Of a stretch of 64,000 nucleotides of DNA, positions 26,107 through 35,382 are shown in pieces. A model generated the notes under the pieces. The model was not told the origin of the DNA. It did no database searches and saw nothing but the letters and a program-made list of their open reading frames with translations. Position 1 is the first letter of the stretch; each line of letters opens with the position of its first letter. A program made the position numbers and the translations under genes. The stretch comes from RPRC01 sp034933285 (lineage in GTDB: Bacteria > Desulfobacterota > Desulfuromonadia > Geobacterales > Geobacteraceae): positions 62,001 to 126,000 of the forward strand of contig JAYFNT010000012.1 of the NCBI GenBank assembly GCA_034933285.1, read 5' to 3'.

Positions 26107-27816
26107 CTAGAGCGCCGTTACCGAGACCGCTTCATCGCTGTCCGGGTCGAACAGGTGAACCGCGCAGGCGAGACAGGGGTCGAAGGAGTGGATCGTCCGC
26201 AGTATTTCCAGCGGGCGCTTGGGATCTGCTACCGGTGTGCCCACAAGGGCCGCTTCGTAGGGCCCCCGCTGTCCCTTGGCATCCCGCGGGCCGGCCAGCC
26301 AGGTGGAGGGAACCACGGCCTGGTAGTTAAGGATCTTTCCGCCCTTGATGCGTATCCAGTGGCCGAGCGCGCCACGCGGCGCCTCGTGCCAGCCGTAACC
26401 CTTCGCTTCTTTCGGCCAGGTGTCCGGATCCCACTTTTCGTTGTTGTGAATGGCGAGATCGCCACCCTTGATGTTGCTGACCAGTGCATCGAGCAATTGG
26501 GGCAGCCTGCGGGCGATGACCAGGGTTTCGATACCCCTGGCAGCGGTCCTGCCGAGAGTGGAGAATAGTGCTTCCGGCCCCAGCTGCAGCTTGGCCAGGA
26601 CATTGTCCACCGCCTGCCTGATCTCCTTGTGTCCCGAAGCATAGGCCACCAGACAGCGCGCCAGCGGCCCCACTTCCATGGGCAGGTCCGCGTAGCGGGG
26701 CGATTTGACCCATGAATACTTCTTGCCGGTATCCAGGTTCTCAAAAGGAGGCTTGGGGCCGGTGTACTTCCAGTTGGTTTCGCCATTCCACGGATGCAGG
26801 CCCTTGCCTGTGCCTCCGGCATATTCGTACCATGAATGATCCACGTATTCGGTGATTTTGTCCTGGTCCACCGGGTGTATCCGGGACAGGTCCCTGTTGA
26901 GGATCATGCCGCGCGGCATCCACAGGACCTCCGGCTTGCCGCTGTTGTCCGCGGGGAAATCCCCGTAGCTCATGAAGTTGGCAACGCCCCCGCCGATGCC
27001 TGCCCATTCCTTGTAATGGGAGGCCACGGCCAGGAGGTCGGGGATATAGACCTTTTCCACGAAATCACGGGTTTTGGCCAGCAAACCCCGGATCTCGACC
27101 AGCTTGTCGGCGTTGAGCGCGGTTGGAGAGTCCGGATCGATGGCGATTGCCATGCCACCCACCAGGAAGGTTTGGGGATGGGGGTTCTTGCTGCCCAGGA
27201 TGGCGTGGATGCGGATGATGTCTTTCTGCCATTCCAACGCTTCCAGGTAATGGGTCGTAGCCATGAGGTTGACTTCTGCGGGGAGTTTGTACGCCGGGTG
27301 GCCCCAATAGGCGTTGGCGAAAGGGCCGAGCCTCCCACCCTTGACGAATGCCGCCAGGCGGTCCTGCACACCTTTGAAGTAAGTGGCGGAATTGAGGGGC
27401 CAGTCGGAGAGGGATGCGGCCAGGGCGGCGGTTTTGGCCGGGTCCGCTTTCAGTGCGGAGGTGATGTCCACCCAGTCCAGGGCATGGAGGTGATAGAAAT
27501 GGATCACGTGATCATGAACATTCTGGATGCCCATGATGATATTCCTGATCAGCTCGGCGTTGAGAGGTATCTGTATGCCAAGGGCGTTTTCCACGCTCCT
27601 GACAGAGGCTATCGCGTGGACGGTTGTGCAGACTCCGCAGAATCGCTGGGTGAAGACCCAGGCATCACGGGGATCGCGTCCCTCGAGGATCTTCTCTATG
27701 CCGCGGAACATGGTGCTGCTGCTCCAGGCGTCCGCCACCCGGTTGCCGTTCAGTTCGGCCTCGATTCTCAGGTGACCCTCGATCCTGGTGATGGGATCAA
27801 TGACGATCTTTGCCAT
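26107..27816 (-). CDS. hyaB: NiFe uptake hydrogenase large subunit
   Basis: A 569-residue catalytic subunit (group 1). The N-terminal nickel motif RFCGVC supplies C60 and C63, and the C-terminal DPCLACAVH supplies C548 and C551. After H554 there are 15 residues (LFDPDSDEAVSVTAL) that the maturation protease removes. Also RIEGHLRIE near the N-terminus. It oxidises H2 in the periplasm after co-export with the Tat-bearing small subunit. It lies 3 bp after hyaA in the order hyaA-hyaB-hyaC-protease. No hyp assembly genes are in this window. Confidence 0.95.
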   Translation of the reverse strand: MAKIVIDPITRIEGHLRIEAELNGNRVADAWSSSTMFRGIEKILEGRDPRDAWVFTQRFCGVCTTVHAIASVRSVENALGIQIPLNAELIRNIIMGIQNVHDHVIHFYHLHALDWVDITSALKADPAKTAALAASLSDWPLNSATYFKGVQDRLAAFVKGGRLGPFANAYWGHPAYKLPAEVNLMATTHYLEALEWQKDIIRIHAILGSKNPHPQTFLVGGMAIAIDPDSPTALNADKLVEIRGLLAKTRDFVEKVYIPDLLAVASHYKEWAGIGGGVANFMSYGDFPADNSGKPEVLWMPRGMILNRDLSRIHPVDQDKITEYVDHSWYEYAGGTGKGLHPWNGETNWKYTGPKPPFENLDTGKKYSWVKSPRYADLPMEVGPLARCLVAYASGHKEIRQAVDNVLAKLQLGPEALFSTLGRTAARGIETLVIARRLPQLLDALVSNIKGGDLAIHNNEKWDPDTWPKEAKGYGWHEAPRGALGHWIRIKGGKILNYQAVVPSTWLAGPRDAKGQRGPYEAALVGTPVADPKRPLEILRTIHSFDPCLACAVHLFDPDSDEAVSVTAL

Positions 27817-27819
27817 GCA

Positions 27820-28941
27820 CTACTCCTCCTTCTTCCCTTCCTTATCCTTGTTGCTGCGTACGGCGCTGATGATTCCATGGCCGGCGAAGGCCGCGGCCGT
27901 GGCAATGGCCAGGCCAGCTCCGATCTTGTCGGCGGTGTGTTCTATGCCGAAGCCAGGAACATCCGGCAGCCTCCGGTAGAAAGGGGACATGGTATCCCAG
28001 AAGCCTGCTTCGGAGCAACCGACGCAGCCATGCCCGGCTCCGACCGGCCAGTTCGTCTTGTCGTTGTAACGCTGGATGGGGCAGTTGTGGTAGGTTTCCG
28101 GCCCTTTGCAACCCATCTTGTAAAGGCAGTGCCCTTTCCTGTGGGCGTCGTCCCCCCATATCTCGACATACTGGCCTGCGTCGAAGTGGGGACGCCTTTC
28201 GCAGTTGTCGTGAATCCTTTTTCCGTATGCGAACAGGGGCCTTCCCTTGCTGTCCGTTTCGGGCAGTTTGCCGAAGGTCAGGTAGTGGACCACTGTCGCG
28301 GTCAGGTTGTCGGGATTGAGCGGGCAGCCGGGCAGATTGATGACTGTGGCGCCCGGCACGGCGTTTTTGACGCCGACCGCACCGGTCGGATTGGGCGTTG
28401 CTTCGGGAATGCCTCCGTAGGCCGCGCAGGTCCCGACGGCGATGGTGGCAAAGGCGTTGCCGCACACCTCCCGTGCTACGTCCAGGGCTGATCTTCCGCC
28501 GATACAGCAGTAAACGCCGCCGTCCTTCACGGGGATGGATCCCTCCACTACGGCGATGTATTTTCCCCGCTGCTCCCGTACCGTCTTCCACAGGTTTTCC
28601 TCGGCCTGTCTGCCCGAGGCGGCCATGAGAGTTTCATGGTAATCAAGGGAAAGGACATCCAGGATTATTTCGGAAACCGCCGGTTTGGAGGCGCGCAGCA
28701 GCGCCTCGGTGTCGCCTGCGCAGTCCTGGAACTCGAGCCACACGAGCGTCGGTCGTTTAACCTCGTCAAGGGCCCGGGCTATTTTCGGCGCAAAGGTGAC
28801 GGGAAGTGCCAGGGCAGCGGACATTGCGGTACAGAACTTCATGAAATCACGGCGTGATATCCCCTTTTCTTCCCAGATGGTCTTTTTTCCCCCTTCATGT
28901 TCATCGGTCACAATACCCTGGCCTTTTTTCCTGGTATCCAT
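27820..28941 (-). CDS. hyaA: NiFe uptake hydrogenase small subunit with Tat signal
   Basis: A 373-residue iron-sulfur subunit. The twin-arginine signal SRRDFMKF (R30, R31) follows a long polar N-region, and the cleavage region ends KIARA. The mature part shows the proximal-cluster cysteines (EFQDCAGD, GTCAAYGG, LPGCPLNP), the medial/distal cluster region (CLYKMGCKGPETYHNCP; GHGCVGCSEAGFWD), and a C-terminal membrane anchor (about 335-360). It carries electrons from the NiFe site to the cytochrome subunit. First gene of the operon; a -10-like TATAAT lies near 29080, but I could not fix a -35. Confidence 0.95.
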   Translation of the reverse strand: MDTRKKGQGIVTDEHEGGKKTIWEEKGISRRDFMKFCTAMSAALALPVTFAPKIARALDEVKRPTLVWLEFQDCAGDTEALLRASKPAVSEIILDVLSLDYHETLMAASGRQAEENLWKTVREQRGKYIAVVEGSIPVKDGGVYCCIGGRSALDVAREVCGNAFATIAVGTCAAYGGIPEATPNPTGAVGVKNAVPGATVINLPGCPLNPDNLTATVVHYLTFGKLPETDSKGRPLFAYGKRIHDNCERRPHFDAGQYVEIWGDDAHRKGHCLYKMGCKGPETYHNCPIQRYNDKTNWPVGAGHGCVGCSEAGFWDTMSPFYRRLPDVPGFGIEHTADKIGAGLAIATAAAFAGHGIISAVRSNKDKEGKKEE

Positions 28942-29100
28942 AGCTTGCTTCCTTGCCGGCGGACAGAGAGCAGCAGCGGAGCGCGCCCTGTGCCATCCAA
29001 TCCGTCTCCCCTGTAAATCCCGTTCCCGGAGTCGAGTTGCGCCTTCAAATTCATTATGAAATCAATATACTGCATTATTATAGTGATAAAAGTTTATTGG

Positions 29101-30717
29101 TTACGGGGCTGTTGTCATGGCCAGTGTCGCCGCAATTTCAGGGGAAACATATCCCTGGAACTGGGAGAAATTGTCCCGGAACCTCTCGGCCAGAGAACGG
29201 GCCGTAGCGTCGTAGTCATCCTTGTTACTCCAGAGGTTGCGGGGATTCAGCAACTCTCCGGGAACTTCGGGACAACTCTTCGGGATGGACAGGCCGAAAA
29301 AGGGCTCCGTTTCGAATGCGATATCTTTAAAAACTCCGTTCAGCGCGGCATTGATCATGGCCCGTGAGTATTTTATCTTGATACGGCTCCCCACTCCGTA
29401 CCCTCCGCCGCTCCAGCCGGTATTTACCAGCCAGCAGTTGACGTTGTGCCGCGCGATCTTGTCTTTCAGCATCTCCGCGTAGACACTGGGGTGGAGCGCC
29501 ATGAACGGGGCGCCGAAACAGGTGGAAAAGGTGGCCTGGGGTTCCTTGCCCATGCCGCTCTCGGTCCCGGCCACCTTGGCGGTATAACCCGACAGAAAGT
29601 GATATATCGCCTGTTCAGGTGTCAGACGGGAAATCGGCGGCAGCACGCCGAAGGCGTCGCAGGTGAGCATGATGATGTTTTTGGGGTGACCGGCGGTCCC
29701 TGAAGCCAGGGCATTCGGGATGTAGCTCAGAGGATACGCGCCGCGGGTGTTTTCCGTAAAGGAGTCGTCATCCAGGTCGATTCTCCTGGAGATAGTGTCG
29801 AAGGCTACGTTTTCCAGAACTGTGCCGAACCTGCGGGTGCACTCATATATCTCTGGTTCCGATTCCTGGGAAAGCCTGATCAGTTTGGCGTAGCATCCGC
29901 CTTCGAAATTGAACACCCCCTCGTCGTCCCAGCCGTGCTCGTCGTCGCCGATGAGAAAGCGGTTCGGATCGGCCGAAAGCGAGGTCTTGCCCGTGCCGGA
30001 CAGGCCGAAGAAGATGGCCACATCCCCCGATTTTCCTACGTTGGCGGAGCAGTGCATGGAAAGGCTGTTCTTTTTCAGCGGCAGGAGGTAATTCATGATG
30101 GTGAAGATCGACTTCTTGATCTCTCCGCCGTAGCTGGTCCCGCCGATCAGGATCAGCTTCTTGGCGAAGTTCACGATGATGCAGGCCTCGGAGTTGGTGC
30201 CGTCCACCGACGGTATTGCATGGAAGCTTGGAATATTGATGATCGTGAATTCGGGCTTGTGCACTTCCAGTTCTTCGGGTGTCGCCAGGATGAACATGTT
30301 GCGCACGAAAAGGGAGTGCCAGGCCTTTTCCGTAATCACCCGGATAGGAATGCGCTGCTCCCGCCGCGCGCCGGCGAAACAGTCCTGCACATACAGGTCT
30401 TTGCCGTTGAGGAACTTCAATAAACGATTATTCAGGATATCGAACTTCTCCGGATCAAAGGGACGGTTCACCTCACCCCACCAGATCTTGTCATGGCATC
30501 CCGGTTCATCGACAATGAACTTGTCATTGGGGGCGCGGCCGGTATAATGGCCGGTTTTTACCGCCATCGGTCCCAGGTGGGTGATCAGGCCCTCCCGGTG
30601 CTGCATGATCTGCTCATAGAGCACAGGTGTCGGCGGCGTCCAGTAAATGATATTCGCATTCGTGATGCCGTGTTCTTCCAGCCCGGTTCCCCTGCTGATG
30701 TAGTTCAGCTTCACCAT
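29101..30717 (-). CDS. pckA: Phosphoenolpyruvate carboxykinase (ATP)
   Basis: A 538-residue cytosolic enzyme interconverting oxaloacetate + ATP and PEP + CO2. The P-loop/kinase-1a motif is GLSGTGKTSLSADP, the metal-binding region FEGGCYAK, and LIGDDEHGWDDEGV is the kinase-2 region. The N-terminal YNIY-type residues correspond to IIYWTPPTPVLYEQ and the phosphate-binding TGHYTGRAPNDKFIVDE. Length matches the ATP-dependent family (about 530-540). GGGAGG precedes the ATG. It sits alone between a terminator (upstream gene's) and the hydrogenase operon; gluconeogenic role likely. Confidence 0.95.
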   Translation of the reverse strand: MVKLNYISRGTGLEEHGITNANIIYWTPPTPVLYEQIMQHREGLITHLGPMAVKTGHYTGRAPNDKFIVDEPGCHDKIWWGEVNRPFDPEKFDILNNRLLKFLNGKDLYVQDCFAGARREQRIPIRVITEKAWHSLFVRNMFILATPEELEVHKPEFTIINIPSFHAIPSVDGTNSEACIIVNFAKKLILIGGTSYGGEIKKSIFTIMNYLLPLKKNSLSMHCSANVGKSGDVAIFFGLSGTGKTSLSADPNRFLIGDDEHGWDDEGVFNFEGGCYAKLIRLSQESEPEIYECTRRFGTVLENVAFDTISRRIDLDDDSFTENTRGAYPLSYIPNALASGTAGHPKNIIMLTCDAFGVLPPISRLTPEQAIYHFLSGYTAKVAGTESGMGKEPQATFSTCFGAPFMALHPSVYAEMLKDKIARHNVNCWLVNTGWSGGGYGVGSRIKIKYSRAMINAALNGVFKDIAFETEPFFGLSIPKSCPEVPGELLNPRNLWSNKDDYDATARSLAERFRDNFSQFQGYVSPEIAATLAMTTAP

Positions 30718-30762
30718 GTACCCTCCCGGCGCGCTTCCCTCACGGAGCCCGCATTATAAATA

Positions 30763-30790
30763 GAAAAAAGGGGCTGGTTTCCCGGCCCCT
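30763..30790 (-). terminator. Intrinsic terminator after the class V aminotransferase
   Basis: Minus strand GGGGC stem (30770-30774 with 30785-30789) followed by a run of six T (30764-30769). It lies 16 bp after the stop at 30806 and separates that gene from pckA. Confidence 0.8.
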
Positions 30791-30805
30791 TTTCACCTTC
30801 ATTAT

Positions 30806-31876
30806 TCAGAGTCCCGCAAGCAGCTCATCGATAACGCCGAGGAATTCCTCGATATCCGTCATCTGCGTATCTCCCATGTGGGCGATGCGGAACGTCTGAC
30901 CCTTGATCTTGCCGTAGCCGTTGTCAAAGGCGTAGCCCCGCTCGGCGAGGAGCTCCTTCAGGGTCGCCAGGTCGGTCCCCTTGGTATTGGTCGCGCAGGT
31001 AAGTGCCCGTGAACGGTAGGGCTCGTCAGCATAGAAGCCGTATCCGTTCTCCTCAATCCAGCGTTTTACCCGGTCCTGGAGCGCTTGGTGCCGTGCCCAG
31101 CGGTTTTCCAGCCCTTCAGCGAACATGCGGTCCAGCTGCTTGTCCAGGGCGAAGATCTGTGAGATGCAGGGGGTGGAAGGTGTATTGTTCTTTTCGTCTG
31201 CTTTTTCGAACTCGATGAAGTCGAAGTAGTAACCACGGCCTTCCATGGTCCGTGCCTTGTCCAAGGCCCTGGCGCTGGCGGTGAACACCGCGAGCCCCGG
31301 CGGCAGGGCGAAGGCTTTCTGCACGCCGAACAGGCAGACGTCGATGCCCAGCTCGTCCACCGGGATCTTGAGAGCGCTCATCGAGGAAACCGTGTCGATG
31401 ATGGACAGCACATCCGGGTATTTCTTCAGTACCTGGGCGATTTCCGGCAGCGGGGACATGACACCGGTGGAAGTTTCATTGTGTACCAGGGTCATGCAGT
31501 CGTAGTTGCCGGTGGCCAGTGCCTCGTCCACCATCTGCGGGGTTATGGGCTTGCCCCATTCCGCCTTGAAAGCATCGGCTTCCTTGCCGCAGCGCTTGGT
31601 CACGTCGTGCCACTTGTTGGAAAAAGCGCCGTTGCAGAAGTTGGCGCACCGTTTCCCCACCAGGTTGCGCACCGCTCCTTCCATTACGCCGAATGCGCTC
31701 GAGGTGGAGAGGAAGACCCTTTCCTGGGTGAAGAGGAGCTTCTTGAGCTTTTCTTTTACGCCGCCGTGCAGAACGGCATATTCCTTCATGCGGTGTCCGA
31801 TCATGGGAGTCGCCATTGCCTGGAGAATCTCGGGATGCACTTGGACCGGGCCTGGGATAAAGAGTTTTTTCGCCAT
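30806..31876 (-). CDS. Class V PLP aminotransferase (serine/alanine-glyoxylate type)
   Basis: A 356-residue aminotransferase of the SerC/AGXT fold. It begins KLFIPGPVQVHPEIL, has the PLP phosphate loop STSSAFGVMEGAV, the HNETSTGV motif, the PLP-aspartate region DTVSSM, and the PLP lysine in FGVQKAFALPPG. Family members use alanine, serine or phosphoserine as donor and glyoxylate or pyruvate as acceptor. In several deltaproteobacteria a gene of this type serves serine metabolism, but the substrate cannot be fixed here. Monocistronic: own terminator, 200-bp gap upstream. A ribosome site AGGAA precedes the ATG. Confidence 0.87.
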   Translation of the reverse strand: MAKKLFIPGPVQVHPEILQAMATPMIGHRMKEYAVLHGGVKEKLKKLLFTQERVFLSTSSAFGVMEGAVRNLVGKRCANFCNGAFSNKWHDVTKRCGKEADAFKAEWGKPITPQMVDEALATGNYDCMTLVHNETSTGVMSPLPEIAQVLKKYPDVLSIIDTVSSMSALKIPVDELGIDVCLFGVQKAFALPPGLAVFTASARALDKARTMEGRGYYFDFIEFEKADEKNNTPSTPCISQIFALDKQLDRMFAEGLENRWARHQALQDRVKRWIEENGYGFYADEPYRSRALTCATNTKGTDLATLKELLAERGYAFDNGYGKIKGQTFRIAHMGDTQMTDIEEFLGVIDELLAGL

Positions 31877-32080
31877 GAGTGTTCCTTTCTGTTGCTGTGA
31901 TAGGGGCCGCAGCGGGTCCCCTCCGAAAAGGCTCAGTTTGGGAATTTCACAAGCTATCAGACCGGCGATTAATTGTCAAGTGGTTGCCAGGAAAGGAGTT
32001 TTTGGTTTCCTGAGCTGACCAAATAAATCCTCGTTTCCGATCTGGAACCTGCAATAAATTGGGAAAAACCGGGATGGAGC

Positions 32081-33154
32081 CTACAGAATCTTTTCCAGTG
32101 CGACGAGCAACCGACGATTATCATCCCTTGAACGGACCGCAACCCTGAAGAAACGATCGTCCAGCCCCTCGTAATTGGAGCAGTCCCTGATGACGATGCG
32201 ACGCTTGAGGAGCGCATCACGGAGCCGGGCAGCGGTCATCCCGTTATCCAGCTCCGACAGCAGGTAATTGGCTGCGGACGGATAGGGCTTAACCCCCGGC
32301 AGCGCGGCCAGGCCGGCAAAGAGATGGTCACGTTCTTCGGCATTCGTCGAGATTGTCCGAGTCCGGTAATCCGGATCGGCAAGGGCTGCGCAACCGGCCG
32401 CCTGCGCGGGGGTGTTGACGCTCCACGGCTCCGCCATTCCTGCACAGCGACTGATCATTTCCTCCGGACCGATGGCGTAACCGAGACGAAGGCCCGGCAT
32501 GGCGTAAAACTTGGTCATCGAGCGGAGCACGATGCCTCCGCCGCTGCCAGCGATGAGCGCCTTGGCTGATTCTTCCTCGCGGAAGTCCATGAACGCCTCG
32601 TCCAGGACGAGAAAGGTCCCGGTTTTTCGGCAGAGGGAGAGTATCTCCGCAATCTCGTTCAGTGGGAGAAGGGTCCCGGTCGGGTTGGCCGGGTTGCAGA
32701 GAAAAACAAGTTCGAACCCCTCCTCCAGGCGTTTTGCAAGCTTGTCCGGGGACAGTGCAAAGCCGCTGCCGGGTGACAGGACGAGGTAGTGGATTTCCCA
32801 GCCTGCCCGTCCCAGAGCCCGGCCGTATTCGGAAAAAGCCGGCGCGATTATCAACGCCTTGCGGCCGGCAATGAAGCGGGGAAGCAGATATATCAGTTCG
32901 GTGGAGCCGTTGGACACGATTAACCGGGATGGGGCCACTTCGTGGAAGGATGCCAGCGCGTTGCGCAATTCGGCTGCTTCCCGGTCCGGATAATGTACCA
33001 GCCTGGTGAAGGACTCATTGAATGCTTCCCGTACCCGGGGGGGCGGCCCGAGGGGATTGATGTTGGCTGAAAAGTCGAGAAGCTCCTCCGGAGGTACCCC
33101 CAAGAGGCGGGCCAGAGCGAATACACCGCCGCCGTGATCGAAGATTTCAGCCAT
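32081..33154 (-). CDS. cobD: Threonine-phosphate decarboxylase CobD-like
   Basis: A 357-residue fold-type I PLP enzyme. DHGGGVFALARLLGVP at the N-terminus, DFSANINPLGPP, the NPANPTG loop, DEAFMDF, and PLP lysine in RSMTKFYAMPGLRLGY mark the CobD/HisC-like branch. CobD makes (R)-1-amino-2-propanol phosphate for the cobalamin nucleotide loop. The DHGG start and SANINP motif separate it from histidinol-phosphate aminotransferase. I chose ATG 33154 because the in-frame ATG at 33163 overlaps the ribosome site. No other cob genes are adjacent in this window, so its role rests on sequence alone. Confidence 0.87.
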   Translation of the reverse strand: MAEIFDHGGGVFALARLLGVPPEELLDFSANINPLGPPPRVREAFNESFTRLVHYPDREAAELRNALASFHEVAPSRLIVSNGSTELIYLLPRFIAGRKALIIAPAFSEYGRALGRAGWEIHYLVLSPGSGFALSPDKLAKRLEEGFELVFLCNPANPTGTLLPLNEIAEILSLCRKTGTFLVLDEAFMDFREEESAKALIAGSGGGIVLRSMTKFYAMPGLRLGYAIGPEEMISRCAGMAEPWSVNTPAQAAGCAALADPDYRTRTISTNAEERDHLFAGLAALPGVKPYPSAANYLLSELDNGMTAARLRDALLKRRIVIRDCSNYEGLDDRFFRVAVRSRDDNRRLLVALEKIL

Positions 33155-33279
33155 GTTTACCATTTCCTTCCGGATGATTTTGCCTTCTGGGGAGCTGCGT
33201 ATTGCGAACCTGACAGATAACGCTCGGTTCCGCTTTTCGCCTTGTGCCCCGTGCCTTGCGCCTGGTGCCTGATTTTATA

Positions 33280-35274
33280 TCATCTTGCCGCCAGTTCCAT
33301 GTCCTGGAGCTTCCTGATCCGATCCCGAAGTTCCGCCGCTTTCTCGAAAGCGAGATCCTTGGCGGCAGCCAGCATCTCCTTGCGGAGCTTTTTCACCATC
33401 CCGGGTATCTTTTCCAGCGGCACGTAGTCTTCCGCCGATTCGGCAGACTTGGGGGCGGTGACGTAGTCGTGTTCCTCAATTGATTCGAGTATGCTCCTCA
33501 AGCCTTTCTTGACGGTCTGGGGGGTAATACCGTGATCCTGGTTGAACCGGGACTGAATGGTCCGTCTCCGCACTGTTTCGTCAATGCAGGCCCTCATGGA
33601 TCCGGTGACGTTGTCCGCATACATTATAACCCTGCCGGAGACATTTCGCGCGGCCCGGCCGCAGGTCTGGATCAGTGAGCGGGTTGAACGGAGAAACCCC
33701 TCCTTGTCGGCGTCGAGAATCGCTACCAGCGAAACCTCTGGTATGTCCAGGCCTTCCCTGAGCAGGTTGATGCCGACCAGCACGTCGAAGACGCCCAGCC
33801 TGAGATCGCGGATTATCTGCATCCGCTCGATGGTGTTGATGTCCGAATGCAGATACTTGACCTTCACACCCAGTTCCCGATAGTAATCGGTCAGTTCCTC
33901 GGCCATACGCTTGGTGAGGGTGGTTACCAGCACCCTGTCGCCCGCGGCCACGGCCTGCCTGATATCATGGAGCAGGTCATCTACCTGTCCGGTGGCGGGA
34001 CGCACTTCGATGGCGGGATCCAGCAGCCCTGTCGGCCGGATAACCTGTTCCACTATGACCCCTTCAGCCTTGCGGAGTTCATACTCGGCAGGAGTGGCCG
34101 ACACGTAGACGGTCTGGTTGAGCTTGGCCGAAAACTCCTTGAAGTTCAGCGGCCTGTTGTCCAGTGCCGAGGGAAGTCGGAAACCGTAGTTCACCAGGGT
34201 TTCCTTCCTGCTCCGGTCTCCGCGGTACATGCCGCCTATCTGGGATACGGTTATGTGTGATTCGTCGATTATGAGGAGGAAATCCTTCGGGAAATAGTCC
34301 ATGAGCGTATAGGGCGGCTCTCCGGGGGCCCTGCCGTCGAAATGGCGGGAGTAGTTTTCGATCCCCTGGCAGAAGCCCATTTCCTCCAGCATTTCGATAT
34401 CGAAAAAAGTCCGCTGCTCGATGCGCTGCGCCTCCAGAAGCATGTTCCGCTCGCGGAAATAGCGGATCCGCTCTTCCAGTTCGACCCGGATCTGTTCCAC
34501 TGCCCGCTCCAGGGTTTCCCTGGTCGCCACGTAATGGGACGCAGGGTAGATTGCGCACTTGGCCAGACGCTGCAGCACCTGGCCGCGCAGCGGGTCGATC
34601 TCGGAGACCGCCTCCACCGTATCGCCGAAGAATTCCACTCGTAACGCCTTTTCATCGTCGTGGGCCGGGAATACTTCCACGATGTCACCACGCACCCGGA
34701 ACGAGCCTCGATGGAAATCCACGTCGTTCCGTTCGTACTGGATTTCGACCAGCTTGCGCAGCAGTTCGTCGCGGCCGTAGTCGTCTCCCTGGTGGAAAAA
34801 GATGTGCATGGCCCGGTAGGATTCCGGGGACCCGATGCCGTAAATGCAGGAGACCGAAGCAACGATAAGCACATCGCGCCGGGTGAGCAGGCTGCGGGTG
34901 GCGGAATGGCGCAGCTTGTCGATCTCGTCGTTGATGGACGAATCTTTTTCTATGAACGTATCTGTTGTAGGGAGGTAGGCTTCGGGCTGGTAGTAGTCGT
35001 AGTAGGAGACGAAGTATTCAACTGCGTTTTCCGGGAAGAGTTCCTTGAATTCGCCGTATAATTGGGCAGCGAGTGTCTTGTTCGGCGCTATGATGAGCGT
35101 CGGGCGGTTTATGGCAGCAACGACGTTTGCCATGGTGAAGGTCTTGCCGGAGCCTGTCACGCCCAGCAGCACCTGGTGATGCTCACCGCGCAGAATGCCT
35201 TCGGTGAGCTCGTTTATGGCATCGGGTTGATCCCCCCTCGGTTCAAAGCTGCTAGTGAGTCTGAAGGTATCCAT
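33280..35274 (-). CDS. uvrB: UvrB excinuclease subunit
   Basis: A 664-residue DNA repair protein. Walker A GVTGSGKTFTMA, the beta-hairpin region YYDYYQPEAYLP, DEXX-box LLIIDESH, helicase motifs (RPTGLLDP, TTLTKRMAEELTDYY, LREGLDIPEVSLV, QTCGRAARN) and a C-terminal UVR motif (about 625-660) for UvrC contact are all present. It loads at lesions from UvrA2 and positions UvrC. Length is standard (about 660-680). I saw no clear LexA-type box in the 108 bp upstream. Confidence 0.97.
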   Translation of the reverse strand: MDTFRLTSSFEPRGDQPDAINELTEGILRGEHHQVLLGVTGSGKTFTMANVVAAINRPTLIIAPNKTLAAQLYGEFKELFPENAVEYFVSYYDYYQPEAYLPTTDTFIEKDSSINDEIDKLRHSATRSLLTRRDVLIVASVSCIYGIGSPESYRAMHIFFHQGDDYGRDELLRKLVEIQYERNDVDFHRGSFRVRGDIVEVFPAHDDEKALRVEFFGDTVEAVSEIDPLRGQVLQRLAKCAIYPASHYVATRETLERAVEQIRVELEERIRYFRERNMLLEAQRIEQRTFFDIEMLEEMGFCQGIENYSRHFDGRAPGEPPYTLMDYFPKDFLLIIDESHITVSQIGGMYRGDRSRKETLVNYGFRLPSALDNRPLNFKEFSAKLNQTVYVSATPAEYELRKAEGVIVEQVIRPTGLLDPAIEVRPATGQVDDLLHDIRQAVAAGDRVLVTTLTKRMAEELTDYYRELGVKVKYLHSDINTIERMQIIRDLRLGVFDVLVGINLLREGLDIPEVSLVAILDADKEGFLRSTRSLIQTCGRAARNVSGRVIMYADNVTGSMRACIDETVRRRTIQSRFNQDHGITPQTVKKGLRSILESIEEHDYVTAPKSAESAEDYVPLEKIPGMVKKLRKEMLAAAKDLAFEKAAELRDRIRKLQDMELAAR

Positions 35275-35382
35275 TCTTTTGATCCGGTATGTCAGCTGCA
35301 GGTCCGGCAGGGTGATTTCCTGGAGAAGAGTTGCATTGACGGCATTGCATGGAGTTCAGCAGAGATCACGGGTCGGGACCTG

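Noticed and set aside
26836..28491. 551-codon plus-strand ORF
   Set aside because: It is antisense to the hydrogenase small and large subunit genes, whose motifs are clear; its own sequence has no recognisable domain or ribosome site.
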